This document shows, in pieces, positions 1 through 7,438 of a stretch of DNA of 7,532 nucleotides. Both the position numbers and the translations under genes were made by a program. Location: NCBI GenBank assembly GCA_002341315.1, contig DDNV01000081.1, forward strand, positions 18,751-26,282, written 5' to 3'. Source of the stretch: Cellvibrionales bacterium UBA2511 (GTDB lineage: Bacteria > Pseudomonadota > Gammaproteobacteria > Pseudomonadales > Porticoccaceae). Numbering within the stretch: position 1 is the first letter of the stretch; the number at the start of each line of letters is the position of its first letter. Below the pieces are notes generated by a model. That model was not told the DNA's origin and did not search any database. It was given only the letters and a program-made list of their open reading frames with translations.

Positions 1-3000
1 CCACCCAGCGGCTGCTGGGTAACCAGACTGTAGGATCCCGTTGAACGGGCATGCATTTTGTCGTCTACCAAGTGATTCAGTTTCAGCATGTACATATAAC
101 CGACGGTTACAGGGCGCTCAAACTGATCACCAGAACGTCCGTCATAGAGCGTCATTTGCCCGCTTTCCGGCAGATCGGCCAGGGCCAGCAGGGCCTTGAT
201 CTCTTCCTCCTGCGCGCCATCAAACACTGGCGTTGCCATCGGCACACCTTTACGCAAATTGCTGGCCAGCTCACCTACTTCCTTATCTGAAAGCGTATTC
301 AGCTCGACCGGACTGGTGCCGAGACCCACGTCGTAGATCTGCTGCAGGAACTTGCGAATCTCGACAGTTTTCTGCTGAGCCTGGATCATACGATCGATTT
401 TCTCACCCAGCCCTTTGGCAGCGAGCCCCATATGGGTCTCAAGGATCTGACCGACATTCATCCTTGACGGCACGCCAAGTGGGTTCAAAACCACGTCGAC
501 AGGCACGCCGTTTTCATCAAAAGGCATATCTTCCACGGGCATGATCACGGAGATAACACCCTTGTTACCGTGACGGCCCGCCATTTTATCGCCAGGCTGA
601 ATGCGACGCTTGACGGCCAGATACACCTTGACAGTTTTCAGCACACCGGGAGCGAGATCATCGCCACTTTGCAGCTTGCTCTTTTTATCCTGATAACGTT
701 CATCAAGTATTTTGCGGCGTTCGGTCAACAGTTCCTCTGCCCTGGCAACCTGTTCGTTCAGAGCGTCTTCGTTCATCCGCAACTTGAACCATTCTTCACT
801 GGTATAGGAAGCGACGATTTCTTCCGTCAGCTTGTCGCCTTTTTTGAGACCGGGAGCCTTAACCACAGGCTGCCCTACCAATGCGGCACTCAACCGTTCA
901 AAAGTGGCATTTTCCATAATGCGGTATTCATCATTCAGGTCCTGACGGAACTGATCCAGCGCAGCCTTCTCGATTTGCAGGGAGCGCTGATCCTTTTCCA
1001 ACCCGTCACGGGTGAACACTTGCACATCAATCACCGTACCCTTGGTACTTGAGGGAACTCTCAGAGAAGTGTCTTTCACATCAGAGGCTTTTTCACCAAA
1101 GATGGCACGGAGCAACTTCTCCTCAGGCGTCAGTTGAGTTTCACCCTTCGGCGTGACCTTGCCCACCAGAATGTCTCCGGCCGAAACCTCGGCGCCAATG
1201 TAGACAATTCCGGACTCATCGAGACGGGACAGCGCCGCCTCACCGACATTGGGGATGTCGGCAGTAATCTCTTCTGCCCCAAGCTTGGTATCACGCGCGG
1301 TACAGGTCAGCTCCTGAATATGGATAGTGGTAAAGCGATCCTCCTGAACCACCCGCTCTGAAATCAGAATCGAGTCCTCAAAGTTGTAGCCATTCCAGGG
1401 CATGAAGGCGATACGCATATTCTGGCCCAATGCCAGTTCACCCATATCCACAGACGGGCCATCGGCAAGGATATCCCCGCGAGCTATAACATCGCCCTGG
1501 CGGACAATCGGTCTTTGATTGATGCAGGTATTCTGGTTGGAACGGGTGTACTTGGTGAGGTTATAAATATCAACACCGGCATCGCCAGATTCAACTTCAT
1601 CGTCATTGACACGCACAACAATCCGGCTGGCGTCAACGTTCTCGATGACACCACCGCGGCGACCGACCACACAGACACCTGAGTCCGATGCCACATGGCG
1701 TTCAAAACCGGTTCCCACCAGCGGTTTTTCAACCACCAGCGTCGGCACTGCCTGACGCTGCATATTGGAACCCATCAATGCGCGGTTAGCATCATCATGC
1801 TCCAGGAATGGAATCAGTGCTGCTGCTACCGACACCACCTGTTGTGGAGACACATCCATATAGTGAACATCTTCCGGCGGTTTAACCGTAAATTCACCAA
1901 TGTGACGAACATTGACAAGCTCATCGTTGAGCTCACCTTTCTCATTAACAGAGGCAGAGGCCTGAGCGATAACAAAATTGGATTCGTTAATCGCCGACAG
2001 ATATTCGATCTGATCAGTCACCTTGCGGTCAATCACCTTCCGGTAAGGCGTCTCGAGAAAGCCGTAACTGTTGGTACGGGCATAGGCTGCCAAGGAGTTG
2101 ATCAAACCAATATTTGGACCCTCGGGCGTTTCAATCGGACACACACGACCATAATGCGTAGGGTGTACGTCACGAACCTCAAAACCGGCGCGCTCCCGGG
2201 TAAGACCACCTGGGCCCAATGCCGACACGCGACGTTTGTGGGTAACCTCCGACAACGGGTTGTTCTGGTCCATAAACTGGGACAGCTGACTGGAGCCGAA
2301 AAATTCTTTCATCGCAGCAGCCACCGGCTTGGCATTGACCAGATCCTGGGGCATCAACCCTTCGGATTCTGCTACAGAGAGGCGCTCTTTGACCGCGCGC
2401 TCGACACGAACCAGACCAATGCGGAACTGATTTTCGGCCATCTCACCCACTGAACGAATTCGGCGGTTACCCAGGTGATCGATATCATCCACCACACCTT
2501 TACCGTTGCGAATATCGATCAGAACCTTCATCACATCGACTATATCTTCGCGGCTCAGGGTGCCTTCACCCACTTCCTCTTCACGACCGAGGCGACGGTT
2601 AAACTTCATCCGCCCTACACCGGACAGATCGTAACGCTCCAGACTAAAAAACAGATTATTGAACAGGTTTTCAGCGGATTCTTTGGTCGGCGGTTCACCG
2701 GGACGCATCATCCGGTAAATTTCCACCAGCGCTTCAAGCTGTGTACGACTACTGTCACTGCGCAAGGTGTCAGAAACAAATGGACCACAGTCCAAATCAT
2801 TCGTATAGATCGTCTCAACCGACTTCAGCCCGGCTTCGCGCAACTTATCGAGGGCTTCCTGGGTAATTTCAGTATTACACTCAAGCAACAGCTCGCCGGT
2901 GTTTGGATCCACCAGATCCTTTGCCAGAGGACGACCGTAAAGGTAGTCGGTGGGCACTTCGAGCTTGCTGACATTCTCTTTTTCCAGCTCACGAATATGG

Positions 3001-3833
3001 CGCGCCGTGATCCGACGCCCCTCTTCAACAATAACCTTGCCGCCCTTGCCTTTGATATCAAATGCGGCGATATCGCCCCGCAGACGGGAGGGGACCAGAT
3101 CCAATGAGTAACTGCCGTCTTTAGCCAGGTTGAATGTGCTGGTTTCAAAAAACATTCCCAGCATTTCTTCTGAGCTGAACCCAAGCGCACGCAACAGGAT
3201 AGTTGCCGGCAATTTACGGCGCCGGTCAATACGCACAAACACCAGGTCTTTCGGATCAAACTCGAAATCCAGCCAGGAACCGCGGTAGGGAATAATCCGT
3301 GCGGAATACAACAGCTTGCCGGAGGAGTGGGTTTTACCCTTGTCGTGATCGAAAAACACGCCTGGCGAACGGTGTAGCTGGGAAACAATAACCCGCTCGG
3401 TACCATTGATGATAAAGGTACCGTTATCCGTCATCAGGGGGATTTCCCCCATATAGACTTCCTGCTCTTTAATATCCTTGATTGCCTTGTTGGCAGACTC
3501 CTTGTCATAAATAACCAGACGCACACGAACTCTGAGCGGCACAGCGAAGGTAACACTGCGCAACTTGCACTCTTCTTCATCGAAGGATGGCTTGCCCAGC
3601 ACGTAGTCAACATACTCGAGACTCGCATTACCTGAGTAGCTCACAATCGGAAAGACAGAATTAAATGCAGCATGCAGACCGGCGTCCATCCGTTGCTCAA
3701 CGGGAACGCCTTTCTGTGTAAAATTTCGGTAGGAGTCGAGCTGAATCGCAAGAAGGAAAGGCAGATCCATTACCTGCGGCAATTTGCCAAAATCCTTGCG
3801 AATACGTTTTTTCTCAGTGTACGAGTAAGCCAT
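1..3833 (-). CDS. rpoB: RNA polymerase beta subunit RpoB (3' end missing)
   Basis: Catalytic beta subunit of DNA-directed RNA polymerase. The frame is open for 1277 codons and runs off the left edge. E. coli RpoB has about 80 further C-terminal residues, so the full protein should be near 1360 aa, longer than the 1342 of E. coli. It begins [16 protein letters not shown], the family N-terminus. Sampled stretches across the gene stay in one frame, with no sign of a frameshift. The rifampicin region (about residues 513-539, bases 2217-2297) has Gln519, Asp522, His532 and Ser537, equal to E. coli Q513, D516, H526 and S531, so it is the drug-sensitive type. The active-site block [12 protein letters not shown] is present, with Lys1083 and Lys1091 matching E. 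coli K1065 and K1073. Both large proteobacterial insertions are present: one near residues 230-350, and a charged, coiled-coil-like one near 945-1057. It is last in the cluster here; rpoC is expected beyond the edge. Confidence 0.98.
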   Translation of the reverse strand, partial: MAYSYTEKKRIRKDFGKLPQVMDLPFLLAIQLDSYRNFTQKGVPVEQRMDAGLHAAFNSVFPIVSYSGNASLEYVDYVLGKPSFDEEECKLRSVTFAVPLRVRVRLVIYDKESANKAIKDIKEQEVYMGEIPLMTDNGTFIINGTERVIVSQLHRSPGVFFDHDKGKTHSSGKLLYSARIIPYRGSWLDFEFDPKDLVFVRIDRRRKLPATILLRALGFSSEEMLGMFFETSTFNLAKDGSYSLDLVPSRLRGDIAAFDIKGKGGKVIVEEGRRITARHIRELEKENVSKLEVPTDYLYGRPLAKDLVDPNTGELLLECNTEITQEALDKLREAGLKSVETIYTNDLDCGPFVSDTLRSDSSRTQLEALVEIYRMMRPGEPPTKESAENLFNNLFFSLERYDLSGVGRMKFNRRLGREEEVGEGTLSREDIVDVMKVLIDIRNGKGVVDDIDHLGNRRIRSVGEMAENQFRIGLVRVERAVKERLSVAESEGLMPQDLVNAKPVAAAMKEFFGSSQLSQFMDQNNPLSEVTHKRRVSALGPGGLTRERAGFEVRDVHPTHYGRVCPIETPEGPNIGLINSLAAYARTNSYGFLETPYRKVIDRKVTDQIEYLSAINESNFVIAQASASVNEKGELNDELVNVRHIGEFTVKPPEDVHYMDVSPQQVVSVAAALIPFLEHDDANRALMGSNMQRQAVPTLVVEKPLVGTGFERHVASDSGVCVVGRRGGVIENVDASRIVVRVNDDEVESGDAGVDIYNLTKYTRSNQNTCINQRPIVRQGDVIARGDILADGPSVDMGELALGQNMRIAFMPWNGYNFEDSILISERVVQEDRFTTIHIQELTCTARDTKLGAEEITADIPNVGEAALSRLDESGIVYIGAEVSAGDILVGKVTPKGETQLTPEEKLLRAIFGEKASDVKDTSLRVPSSTKGTVIDVQVFTRDGLEKDQRSLQIEKAALDQFRQDLNDEYRIMENATFERLSAALVGQPVVKAPGLKKGDKLTEEIVASYTSEEWFKLRMNEDALNEQVARAEELLTERRKILDERYQDKKSKLQSGDDLAPGVLKTVKVYLAVKRRIQPGDKMAGRHGNKGVISVIMPVEDMPFDENGVPVDVVLNPLGVPSRMNVGQILETHMGLAAKGLGEKIDRMIQAQQKTVEIRKFLQQIYDVGLGTSPVELNTLSDKEVGELASNLRKGVPMATPVFDGAQEEEIKALLALADLPESGQMTLYDGRSGDQFERPVTVGYMYMLKLNHLVDDKMHARSTGSYSLVTQQPLG

Positions 3834-3838
3834 CATAT

Positions 3839-3843
3839 TCCCC
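3839..3843 (-). promoter_or_regulatory. Shine-Dalgarno of rpoB, deciding between two adjacent ATGs
   Basis: The minus strand reads GGGGAATATGATGGCT. The GGGGA element lies 5 bases before the second ATG (3833) but only 2 bases before the first (3836). The second ATG also gives the family N-terminus MAYSY, so 3833 is preferred. Starting at the first ATG would only add one methionine. Confidence 0.6.
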
Positions 3844-3899
3844 AGCACGTTCACTTGGTCCAATCGACCATCCAGCATTGCCCGGCTTTACAGCCGTCC

Positions 3900-3919
3900 G
3901 GCCTTTTAACAAAAAGGCC
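3900..3919 (-). other. Perfect 8-bp hairpin, candidate attenuator or RNase III processing site
   Basis: In the transcript GGCCTTTT pairs with AAAAGGCC around a TGTT loop. The 3' arm is followed by GGACGG and not by a U-run, so it is not a standard intrinsic terminator. It starts 67 bases before rpoB. A pausing, partial attenuation or RNA-processing function is inferred from the matching position in E. coli. Confidence 0.5.
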
Positions 3920-4034
3920 TTATCGATCCCGCTTTAGGCATCTGCCATAAGCAGGAAAAGGCCGGAGGGCGAAATCGCCCACCAGCCTGCGCCTGATACA
4001 TTATCAGACAACCAGCGCGTCAAACCCGTAGAAC

Positions 4035-4412
4035 TTACTTAAGTTCGACAGTTGCGCCAGCCTCTTCCAGTTCTTTCACGGCTGCGTCTGCATCCGCTTT
4101 GGAAACACCTTCCTTAATAGCGGAGGGCGCGCCGTCAACCAGGTCTTTGGCTTCTTTCAGCCCCAGACCAGTCAGGCTACGAACAACCTTGATCACGTTG
4201 ACTTTCTTCTCGCCTGCGGCGTTCAGAATAACGTCAAACTCGGTTTTCTCCTCAACTTCTGCCGCAGCCGCGGCAGCCGGTGCAGCAGCAACTGAGACAG
4301 CAGCAGCGGCAGATACACCAAATTTTTCTTCCATGGCTGATACGAGTTCCACAACGTCCATGACGCTCATTTCAGCAATTGCGTTCAAAATGTCATCTTT
4401 TGATAGAGCCAT
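4035..4412 (-). CDS. rplL: 50S ribosomal protein L7/L12
   Basis: Multicopy stalk protein of the large ribosomal subunit. Dimers bind the C-terminal helix of L10 and recruit and activate translational GTPases (EF-Tu, EF-G, IF2, RF3). The protein is 125 aa (E. coli 120). Residues 1-33 are the dimerisation and L10-binding domain. Residues 34-55 are a flexible hinge, here almost entirely Ala with Val, Ser and Pro. Residues 56-125 are the factor-binding domain. The conserved factor-contact residues are visible: Val71, Ile74, Lys75, Arg78 and Lys89, matching E. coli V66, I69, K70, R73 and K84, within the [11 protein letters not shown] block. A strong AGGAG (4421-4425) lies 8 bases before the ATG. 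It sits 48 bases after rplJ. In E. coli L12 is made in several-fold excess over L10 from the same message. Confidence 0.98.
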   Translation of the reverse strand: MALSKDDILNAIAEMSVMDVVELVSAMEEKFGVSAAAAVSVAAAPAAAAAAEVEEKTEFDVILNAAGEKKVNVIKVVRSLTGLGLKEAKDLVDGAPSAIKEGVSKADADAAVKELEEAGATVELK

Positions 4413-4460
4413 GACTCAATCTCCTGATAAAAAGTAAATTAAAGTAAACGATGTCGCCGA
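4413..4460 (-). promoter_or_regulatory. AU-rich rplJ-rplL spacer with a duplicated octamer and strong SD
   Basis: The 48-base spacer contains TTTACTTT twice, 10 bases apart (4441-4448 and 4431-4438), directly before the AGGAG Shine-Dalgarno at 4421-4425. Unstructured, U-rich sequence before an SD can act as a translation enhancer by binding ribosomal protein S1. Such a role here would suit the higher synthesis of L12 over L10, but it is an inference. No terminator or promoter is evident. Confidence 0.45.
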
Positions 4461-4991
4461 TTAAGCAGCTTCCTGCTTTTGATCGCGAACAGCCGCTACA
4501 ACACGTGTCACTTTGGTGGGGACTTCGTTGAACGTGCGAGCCAGTTTGGTAACTGGAGCAATCATTACGCTGACCAGCATTCCCAGAGCTTGCTCTCGGG
4601 TCGGCAGGGTAGCCAGAACGTCAACTTGTTCCTTACTCAACAGTTGTCCACTGACGGACAGCGCCTTGATCTCAAATTTGTCATTGGTCTTGGCAAATTC
4701 TTTGAACAGGCGAGCGGCAGCACCCGGATCCTCCATAGAGAAACCGAACAGTGACGGACCAGTCAACACATCAGTCACGCATTCAAAATCCGTACCCTGA
4801 AATGCACGCTTCGCAAGTGTGTTGCGAATGACACGCAGGTCGATATTTTGTTCGCGAGCCTTCGCGCGGAGCTCAGTCATGTTCGTCACGTTGACGCCGC
4901 GAGCGTCAGCGATTACCAGTGACAATGCATTGCCAGCAGTCTCGTTAACTAGAGCGACGATCGCTTTTTTGTTTTCGAGATTCAATGCCAC
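4461..4991 (-). CDS. rplJ: 50S ribosomal protein L10
   Basis: Base of the L7/L12 stalk. It binds 23S rRNA beside L11 and carries L12 dimers on its C-terminal helix, and it represses its own mRNA. The GTG at 4991 is chosen as start because it gives the family N-terminus (M)ALNLENKKAIVA and has AGGAGA 7 bases upstream. An in-frame ATG at 5099 would add 36 residues encoded by the structured leader and unlike any L10. From the GTG the protein is 176 aa against 165 in E. coli. Conserved blocks include MTELR (38-42), RVIRNTLAKRA (53-63) and PGAAARLFKEFAK (89-101). The extra length lies in the C-terminal helix (about 136-176), where an APVTKLARTFNEVPTKVTRV-type stretch replaces the shorter E. coli segment. 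That longer form is seen in bacteria whose L10 holds three L12 dimers. Confidence 0.96.
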   Translation of the reverse strand: MALNLENKKAIVALVNETAGNALSLVIADARGVNVTNMTELRAKAREQNIDLRVIRNTLAKRAFQGTDFECVTDVLTGPSLFGFSMEDPGAAARLFKEFAKTNDKFEIKALSVSGQLLSKEQVDVLATLPTREQALGMLVSVMIAPVTKLARTFNEVPTKVTRVVAAVRDQKQEAA

Positions 4992-4998
4992 GAGATTA

Positions 4999-5004
4999 TC
5001 TCCT
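4999..5004 (-). promoter_or_regulatory. Shine-Dalgarno of rplJ, supports the GTG start
   Basis: AGGAGA on the minus strand lies 7 bases before GTG 4991. The context AAATCCAGGAG resembles the conserved sequence before rplJ in E. coli. Its first two bases are also the end of a long-range leader helix (5003-5010 with 5088-5095), which may limit ribosome access. Confidence 0.85.
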
Positions 5005-5095
5005 GGATTTAATAGATCACCCCCCGGAGGGAGCTTTCTACTGGTTAAAGCATCGATAAAATTACTATCGATACCGTTTCGGTGATCAAATCCAG
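5003..5095 (-). promoter_or_regulatory. Long-range helix of the rplJ leader touching the Shine-Dalgarno
   Basis: In the transcript CTGGATTT (5088-5095) is complementary to AAATCCAG (5003-5010). Immediately inside it GATCACC (5081-5087) is complementary to GGTGATC (5015-5021). That gives 15 pairs interrupted only by a four-base bulge (5011-5014). The enclosed segment can form a perfect ATCGATA/TATCGAT hairpin (5052-5072) and a GCTTT/AAAGC hairpin (5033-5051). A competing small hairpin, ACCG-AAA-CGGT (5073-5083), would use three of the bases needed for the long helix. The outer helix includes the first two bases of the rplJ SD. A switch between open and closed states is inferred. Confidence 0.6.
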
Positions 5096-5110
5096 CCAAA
5101 ATATACTGAA

Positions 5111-5212
5111 CCGGGTCACACCGTCTGCGTAGGCGTTTTTTTCAACGGCGGTTACAGGAACCTGAAAATCACATTAGACCCCAAGGGGCACCTACGGTCT
5201 TTGACGGCCCGG
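5111..5212 (-). promoter_or_regulatory. L10 leader: kink-turn-like autoregulatory RNA upstream of rplJ
   Basis: This is the binding region for the L10-L12 complex, used for feedback repression of rplJL translation. Three stacked helices can be drawn in the transcript: CCGGG (5208-5212) with CCCGG (5111-5115), CCGTC (5203-5207) with GACGG (5121-5125), and the 8-pair CGTAGGTG (5189-5196) with CGCCTACG (5128-5135). The last two are separated by an asymmetric AAAGAC/CA internal loop that looks like a kink-turn. Small hairpins such as CCCC-TT-GGGG (5179-5188) fill the interior. The GCCTACGCAGACGG stretch and the position just before rplJ match what I recall of the proteobacterial L10 leader family. 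Evidence is by pairing and resemblance; no covariance test was run. Confidence 0.8.
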
Positions 5213-5254
5213 GCGCGTCCAATAAAGTTCGCCACCCAGACCCCAAAGTTATTT

Positions 5255-5275
5255 AGGGGCTGTATCCTGCCCCCT
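5255..5275 (-). other. GC-rich hairpin just after rplA
   Basis: Three bases after the rplA stop, AGGGG can pair with CCCCT around an 11-base loop. The 3' arm is followed by AAATAAC, not a U-run, so it is not a convincing terminator. It could protect or help process the rplKA message ahead of the rplJ leader. No promoter with good -35 and -10 boxes was found in this part of the spacer. Confidence 0.35.
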
Positions 5276-5278
5276 ATA

Positions 5279-5974
5279 TCAAGCCTCCAGAGAGGCCTGA
5301 TCAATAATCAATCCTGGCCCCATAGTGCTGGAGACTGTTACTTTCTTCACATAGATGCCTTTGGCCGAAGCTGGCTTGATCTTTTTCAAATCGGCAATCA
5401 ATGCTTCAAGGTTTTGCTTCAACGCACCAGCCTCAAAAGACAAGCTGCCAATGCCACCATGAATAATGCCGTTCTTGTCAGCACGGAAACGCACCTGGCC
5501 GGCCTTGGCATTTTTTACTGCAGTCACGACATCGGGGGTCACTGTGCCAGTTTTTGGGTTAGGCATCAGGCCGCGGGGGCCGAGCACCTGACCGAGCTGA
5601 CCAACCACCCGCATTGCCGCAGGGTCTGCAATCACCACATCAAAATCCATATTACCGGCTTTGATCTGCTCAGCCAGATCTTCCATTCCGACCAGATCGG
5701 CGCCGGCAGCCTTGGCCGCTTCGGCAGAATCACCTTGAGTAAATACAGCCACACGTACGGTCTTGCCCGTGCCGTTAGGCAACGTGGTTGCACCGCGTAC
5801 TGCCTGATCGGATTTACGGGGATCAATTCCCAGATTCACAGCTACATCAACGGTTTCAGTAAATTTGACGCTGGAGAATTCTTTCAACAATGCAATGGCT
5901 TCACTGATGGGATACAGCTTGCCAACTTGTACTTTTTCCTGGATCGCACGAACACGCTTGGATGGCTTAGCCAT
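5279..5974 (-). CDS. rplA: 50S ribosomal protein L1
   Basis: Forms the mobile L1 stalk of the large subunit, which helps move deacylated tRNA out of the E site, and acts as translational repressor of its own operon. The product is 231 aa (E. coli 234). Domain I is formed by residues 1-67 and about 160-231. Domain II is about 68-159 and contains the strongly conserved [20 protein letters not shown] run (125-144). The C-terminal [10 protein letters not shown] block (171-180) belongs to the family signature. The ATG directly follows the rplK stop (TAAATG). Its SD, GGAGG at 5983-5987, lies 8 bases upstream inside the last codons of rplK. That arrangement favours translational coupling, so repression at the rplK leader would silence both genes. 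Confidence 0.98.
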   Translation of the reverse strand: MAKPSKRVRAIQEKVQVGKLYPISEAIALLKEFSSVKFTETVDVAVNLGIDPRKSDQAVRGATTLPNGTGKTVRVAVFTQGDSAEAAKAAGADLVGMEDLAEQIKAGNMDFDVVIADPAAMRVVGQLGQVLGPRGLMPNPKTGTVTPDVVTAVKNAKAGQVRFRADKNGIIHGGIGSLSFEAGALKQNLEALIADLKKIKPASAKGIYVKKVTVSSTMGPGLIIDQASLEA

Positions 5975-6406
5975 TTACACACCCTCCACATCAAGACCCA
6001 TTGCACGGGCGGAGCCGGCAATGGTACGAACGGCAGCATCCATATCAGCTGCGGTGAGGTCGGCCATTTTCGTACTGGCGATCTCTTCCAGTTGTGCGCG
6101 TGTCACCTTGCCTACTTTGGCCGTATTGGGCCGACCGCTACCACTTTTGATTCCCGCAGCTTTTTTCAACAGAAATGAAGCTGGCGGAGTTTTCATGGTG
6201 AACGTGAAGCTGCGATCACTATAGACAGTAATCACAACAGGCACCGGAGCACCCGGTTCCATTCCCTGAGTCTGCGCATTGAACGCCTTGCAGAACTCCA
6301 TAATGTTAACGCCGCGCTGACCCAGCGCAGGACCTACCGGCGGACTGGGGTTAGCCTGCCCAGCGGCCACCTGAAGCTTGATGTAAGCATCAATTTTCTT
6401 TGCCAT
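5975..6406 (-). CDS. rplK: 50S ribosomal protein L11
   Basis: Part of the GTPase-associated centre. It binds the 1070 region of 23S rRNA next to L10, is the target region for thiostrepton-type antibiotics, and is needed for RelA activation in the stringent response. The product is 143 aa, the usual length (E. coli 142). The N-terminal domain (about 1-72) holds the proline-rich [17 protein letters not shown] segment (19-35), with Pro23 and Pro26, sites of thiostrepton-resistance mutations elsewhere, both intact. The C-terminal rRNA-binding domain (about 73-143) carries [13 protein letters not shown] (79-91). AGGAG (6415-6419) lies 8 bases before the ATG. It is first of the rplK-rplA pair, behind a 102-base leader with a candidate L1 site. 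Confidence 0.98.
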   Translation of the reverse strand: MAKKIDAYIKLQVAAGQANPSPPVGPALGQRGVNIMEFCKAFNAQTQGMEPGAPVPVVITVYSDRSFTFTMKTPPASFLLKKAAGIKSGSGRPNTAKVGKVTRAQLEEIASTKMADLTAADMDAAVRTIAGSARAMGLDVEGV

Positions 6407-6424
6407 CTTGGTTTCTCCTATAGT

Positions 6425-6468
6425 GGGTATTAACGCCTCAGGATTTCGACATCCCTCGTTGGCTCCCC
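6425..6468 (-). promoter_or_regulatory. Candidate L1-binding operator in the rplK leader
   Basis: The leader transcript contains GGGGAGCC (6461-6468), a GGAT/ATCC hairpin (6451-6454 with 6441-6444), then TGAGGCG and CCC (6425-6427). GCC can pair with GGC (6435-6437), and GGG with CCC, leaving asymmetric GA-rich internal loops. This is the general shape of L1 targets, which mimic the 23S rRNA L1 site. E. coli L1 represses rplKA from the same place. The assignment rests on position and fold; the internal loop was not checked against an alignment. Confidence 0.5.
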
Positions 6469-6508
6469 GTCGCCACCCCCCATGGGCAGCGACAATACAA
6501 TTATTGCG

Positions 6509-7036
6509 TCAGGCTTTTTCCACCTGGGTAAACTCCAGCTCAACAGGCGTGGAACGACCAAAAATCGACACTGAAACCCTCAGTCGACTCTTATCGTAGT
6601 TAACCTCCTCCACAACACCGTTAAAATCGTTAAACGGCCCATCAGTTACCCTGACAACCTCACCGGCTTCAAACACGGTTTTCGGTCTCGGTTTATCTTC
6701 CGAATCCTGCACGCGCTGCAGGATCATCTCTGCCTCTTTGTCCGTGATAGGTGCGGGCTTGTCTGCCTTACCACCAATGAAACCCATAACTCTGGGCGTT
6801 TCTTTCACCAGGTGCCAGGTATCATCACCGAGCTCCATCTGCACCAGCACGTATCCCGGGAAAAACTTTCGTTCACTTTTGCGTTTTTGACCGCCCCTAA
6901 TTTCCACCACCTCTTCAGTGGGAACCAGGATTTCACCAAAACGATCTTCCATACCATATAGAGCCACACGCTCTCTCAGAGCAGCGGCAACTTTCTTTTC
7001 GTAGCCTGAATAGGCGTGAACGACATACCAGCGCAT
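6509..7036 (-). CDS. nusG: Transcription elongation and antitermination factor NusG
   Basis: Processivity factor that binds RNA polymerase across the cleft, suppresses pausing, stimulates Rho termination and can tether the leading ribosome through S10. The product is 175 aa against 181 in E. coli; the difference is a shorter N-terminus, starting directly at [13 protein letters not shown]. The NGN domain (about 1-112) includes [12 protein letters not shown] (39-50) and the [15 protein letters not shown] block (53-67). A linker leads to the KOW domain (about 122-175), with [18 protein letters not shown] (128-145). Phe159 in SIFGR matches E. coli F165, used for Rho and S10 contact. The SD, GAGG (7042-7045), is 5 bases before the ATG and abuts the secE stop, so secE and nusG are tightly linked. 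Confidence 0.98.
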   Translation of the reverse strand: MRWYVVHAYSGYEKKVAAALRERVALYGMEDRFGEILVPTEEVVEIRGGQKRKSERKFFPGYVLVQMELGDDTWHLVKETPRVMGFIGGKADKPAPITDKEAEMILQRVQDSEDKPRPKTVFEAGEVVRVTDGPFNDFNGVVEEVNYDKSRLRVSVSIFGRSTPVELEFTQVEKA

Positions 7037-7045
7037 CTGAACCTC

Positions 7046-7414
7046 TTAGCCAATGACCATTGTGGCGAGCCAACCGAATAGTGTGTCGAGACCCCAGAGA
7101 ATCAGCGACATCACGAGCACCACCACAACCACCATCAGGGTTGTTTGATTACGCTCCTGCCGTGTTGGCCAGACCACCCGACGCGCTTCCGTGTAGGCAC
7201 CGCGCAACAGGGTAATAAAACCGTCACCTTTACGGGTTTGCAGTGCAACAAAGCCAGCCACCAAGGCTACTGCCAGTATCGCTATAACCCGATATAACAG
7301 CGACTCTGTTGCAAAATAATAGTTGCCGTAGATAGCGGCGCTGACCAGCAGCACGACAAGCAGCCATTTGAGGCCATCTAATCGATACTGCTTTTCTTCC
7401 GTTGCCGAACTCAT
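7046..7414 (-). CDS. secE: Preprotein translocase subunit SecE
   Basis: Essential inner-membrane subunit of the SecYEG channel, clamping the two halves of SecY. The product is 122 aa with three predicted membrane helices (about 15-33, 41-59 and 91-115), the three-helix form typical of Gammaproteobacteria (E. coli 127 aa); many bacteria have only the last one. The amphipathic cytoplasmic helix and the signature EARRVVWPTRQE (76-87) precede the third helix, as in the family. An in-frame TAG lies 18 bases upstream and no other start codon intervenes, so this ATG is the only reasonable start. The SD is poor: the best match, AGGGG, ends about 12 bases upstream. It sits between tRNA-Trp and nusG, the usual place in this clade. 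Confidence 0.97.
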   Translation of the reverse strand: MSSATEEKQYRLDGLKWLLVVLLVSAAIYGNYYFATESLLYRVIAILAVALVAGFVALQTRKGDGFITLLRGAYTEARRVVWPTRQERNQTTLMVVVVVLVMSLILWGLDTLFGWLATMVIG

Positions 7415-7438
7415 TCTCGGATAGCACCCCTACTGACC

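Larger units (their letters stand above)
3834..4034 (-). other. rplL-rpoB spacer rich in RNA hairpins
   Basis: This is a 201-base non-coding spacer. In the transcript it can form five separate perfect stems. In order of transcription they are CTGATA/TATCAG with a 3-base loop (3993-4007), GGGCG/CGCCC with a 4-base loop (3967-3980), the 8-bp GGCCTTTT stem (3900-3919), CGGCT/AGCCG with a GUAA loop (3883-3896), and TGGTC/GACCA with a 5-base loop (3856-3870). In E. coli the equivalent spacer holds a partial attenuator and an RNase III processing site that set the ratio of ribosomal protein to polymerase mRNA. The position and structure fit that role, but the assignment is inferred. Confidence 0.6.

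Noticed and set aside
1695..2453. 252-codon plus-strand open frame
   Set aside because: It lies wholly antisense to highly conserved rpoB sequence including the rifampicin region, has no recognisable domain, and has low-complexity His/Arg/Thr-rich content typical of an antisense shadow.
2475..3107. 210-codon plus-strand open frame
   Set aside because: Antisense to the conserved RpoB lobe and protrusion region; no family resemblance and no clear ribosome binding site.
2825..3406. 193-codon minus-strand open frame inside rpoB
   Set aside because: It is out of frame with rpoB, whose own frame is continuous here and gives conserved protein; the product is Cys/Ser/Arg-rich with no homology I recognise.
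3900..3919. Intrinsic terminator before rpoB
   Set aside because: The T-run is inside the 5' arm of the stem, and the 3' arm is followed by GGACGG, so the hairpin lacks the U-tract needed for Rho-independent termination in either direction.
4245..4310. Alanine-codon repeat tract in rplL
   Set aside because: This is the normal flexible hinge of L7/L12, not an independent repeat element.
5213..5278. Possible rplJ promoter in the rplA-rplJ spacer (TTTGGG ... TTTATT)
   Set aside because: The spacer is about 15 bases and both boxes are weak, so it is not distinguishable from background.
5201..6178. 325-codon plus-strand open frame spanning rplA and part of rplK
   Set aside because: It mirrors two well-conserved ribosomal protein genes and its first codons run across the L10 leader; the translation resembles nothing I know.
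6480..6540. Possible rplK promoter (TATTGT as a -10 box near the end of nusG)
   Set aside because: The best -35 partner at 17 bases is GAAAAA, a poor match; other -35 candidates have spacers of 19-21 bases. A promoter is known here in E. coli, but the sequence alone does not support one.
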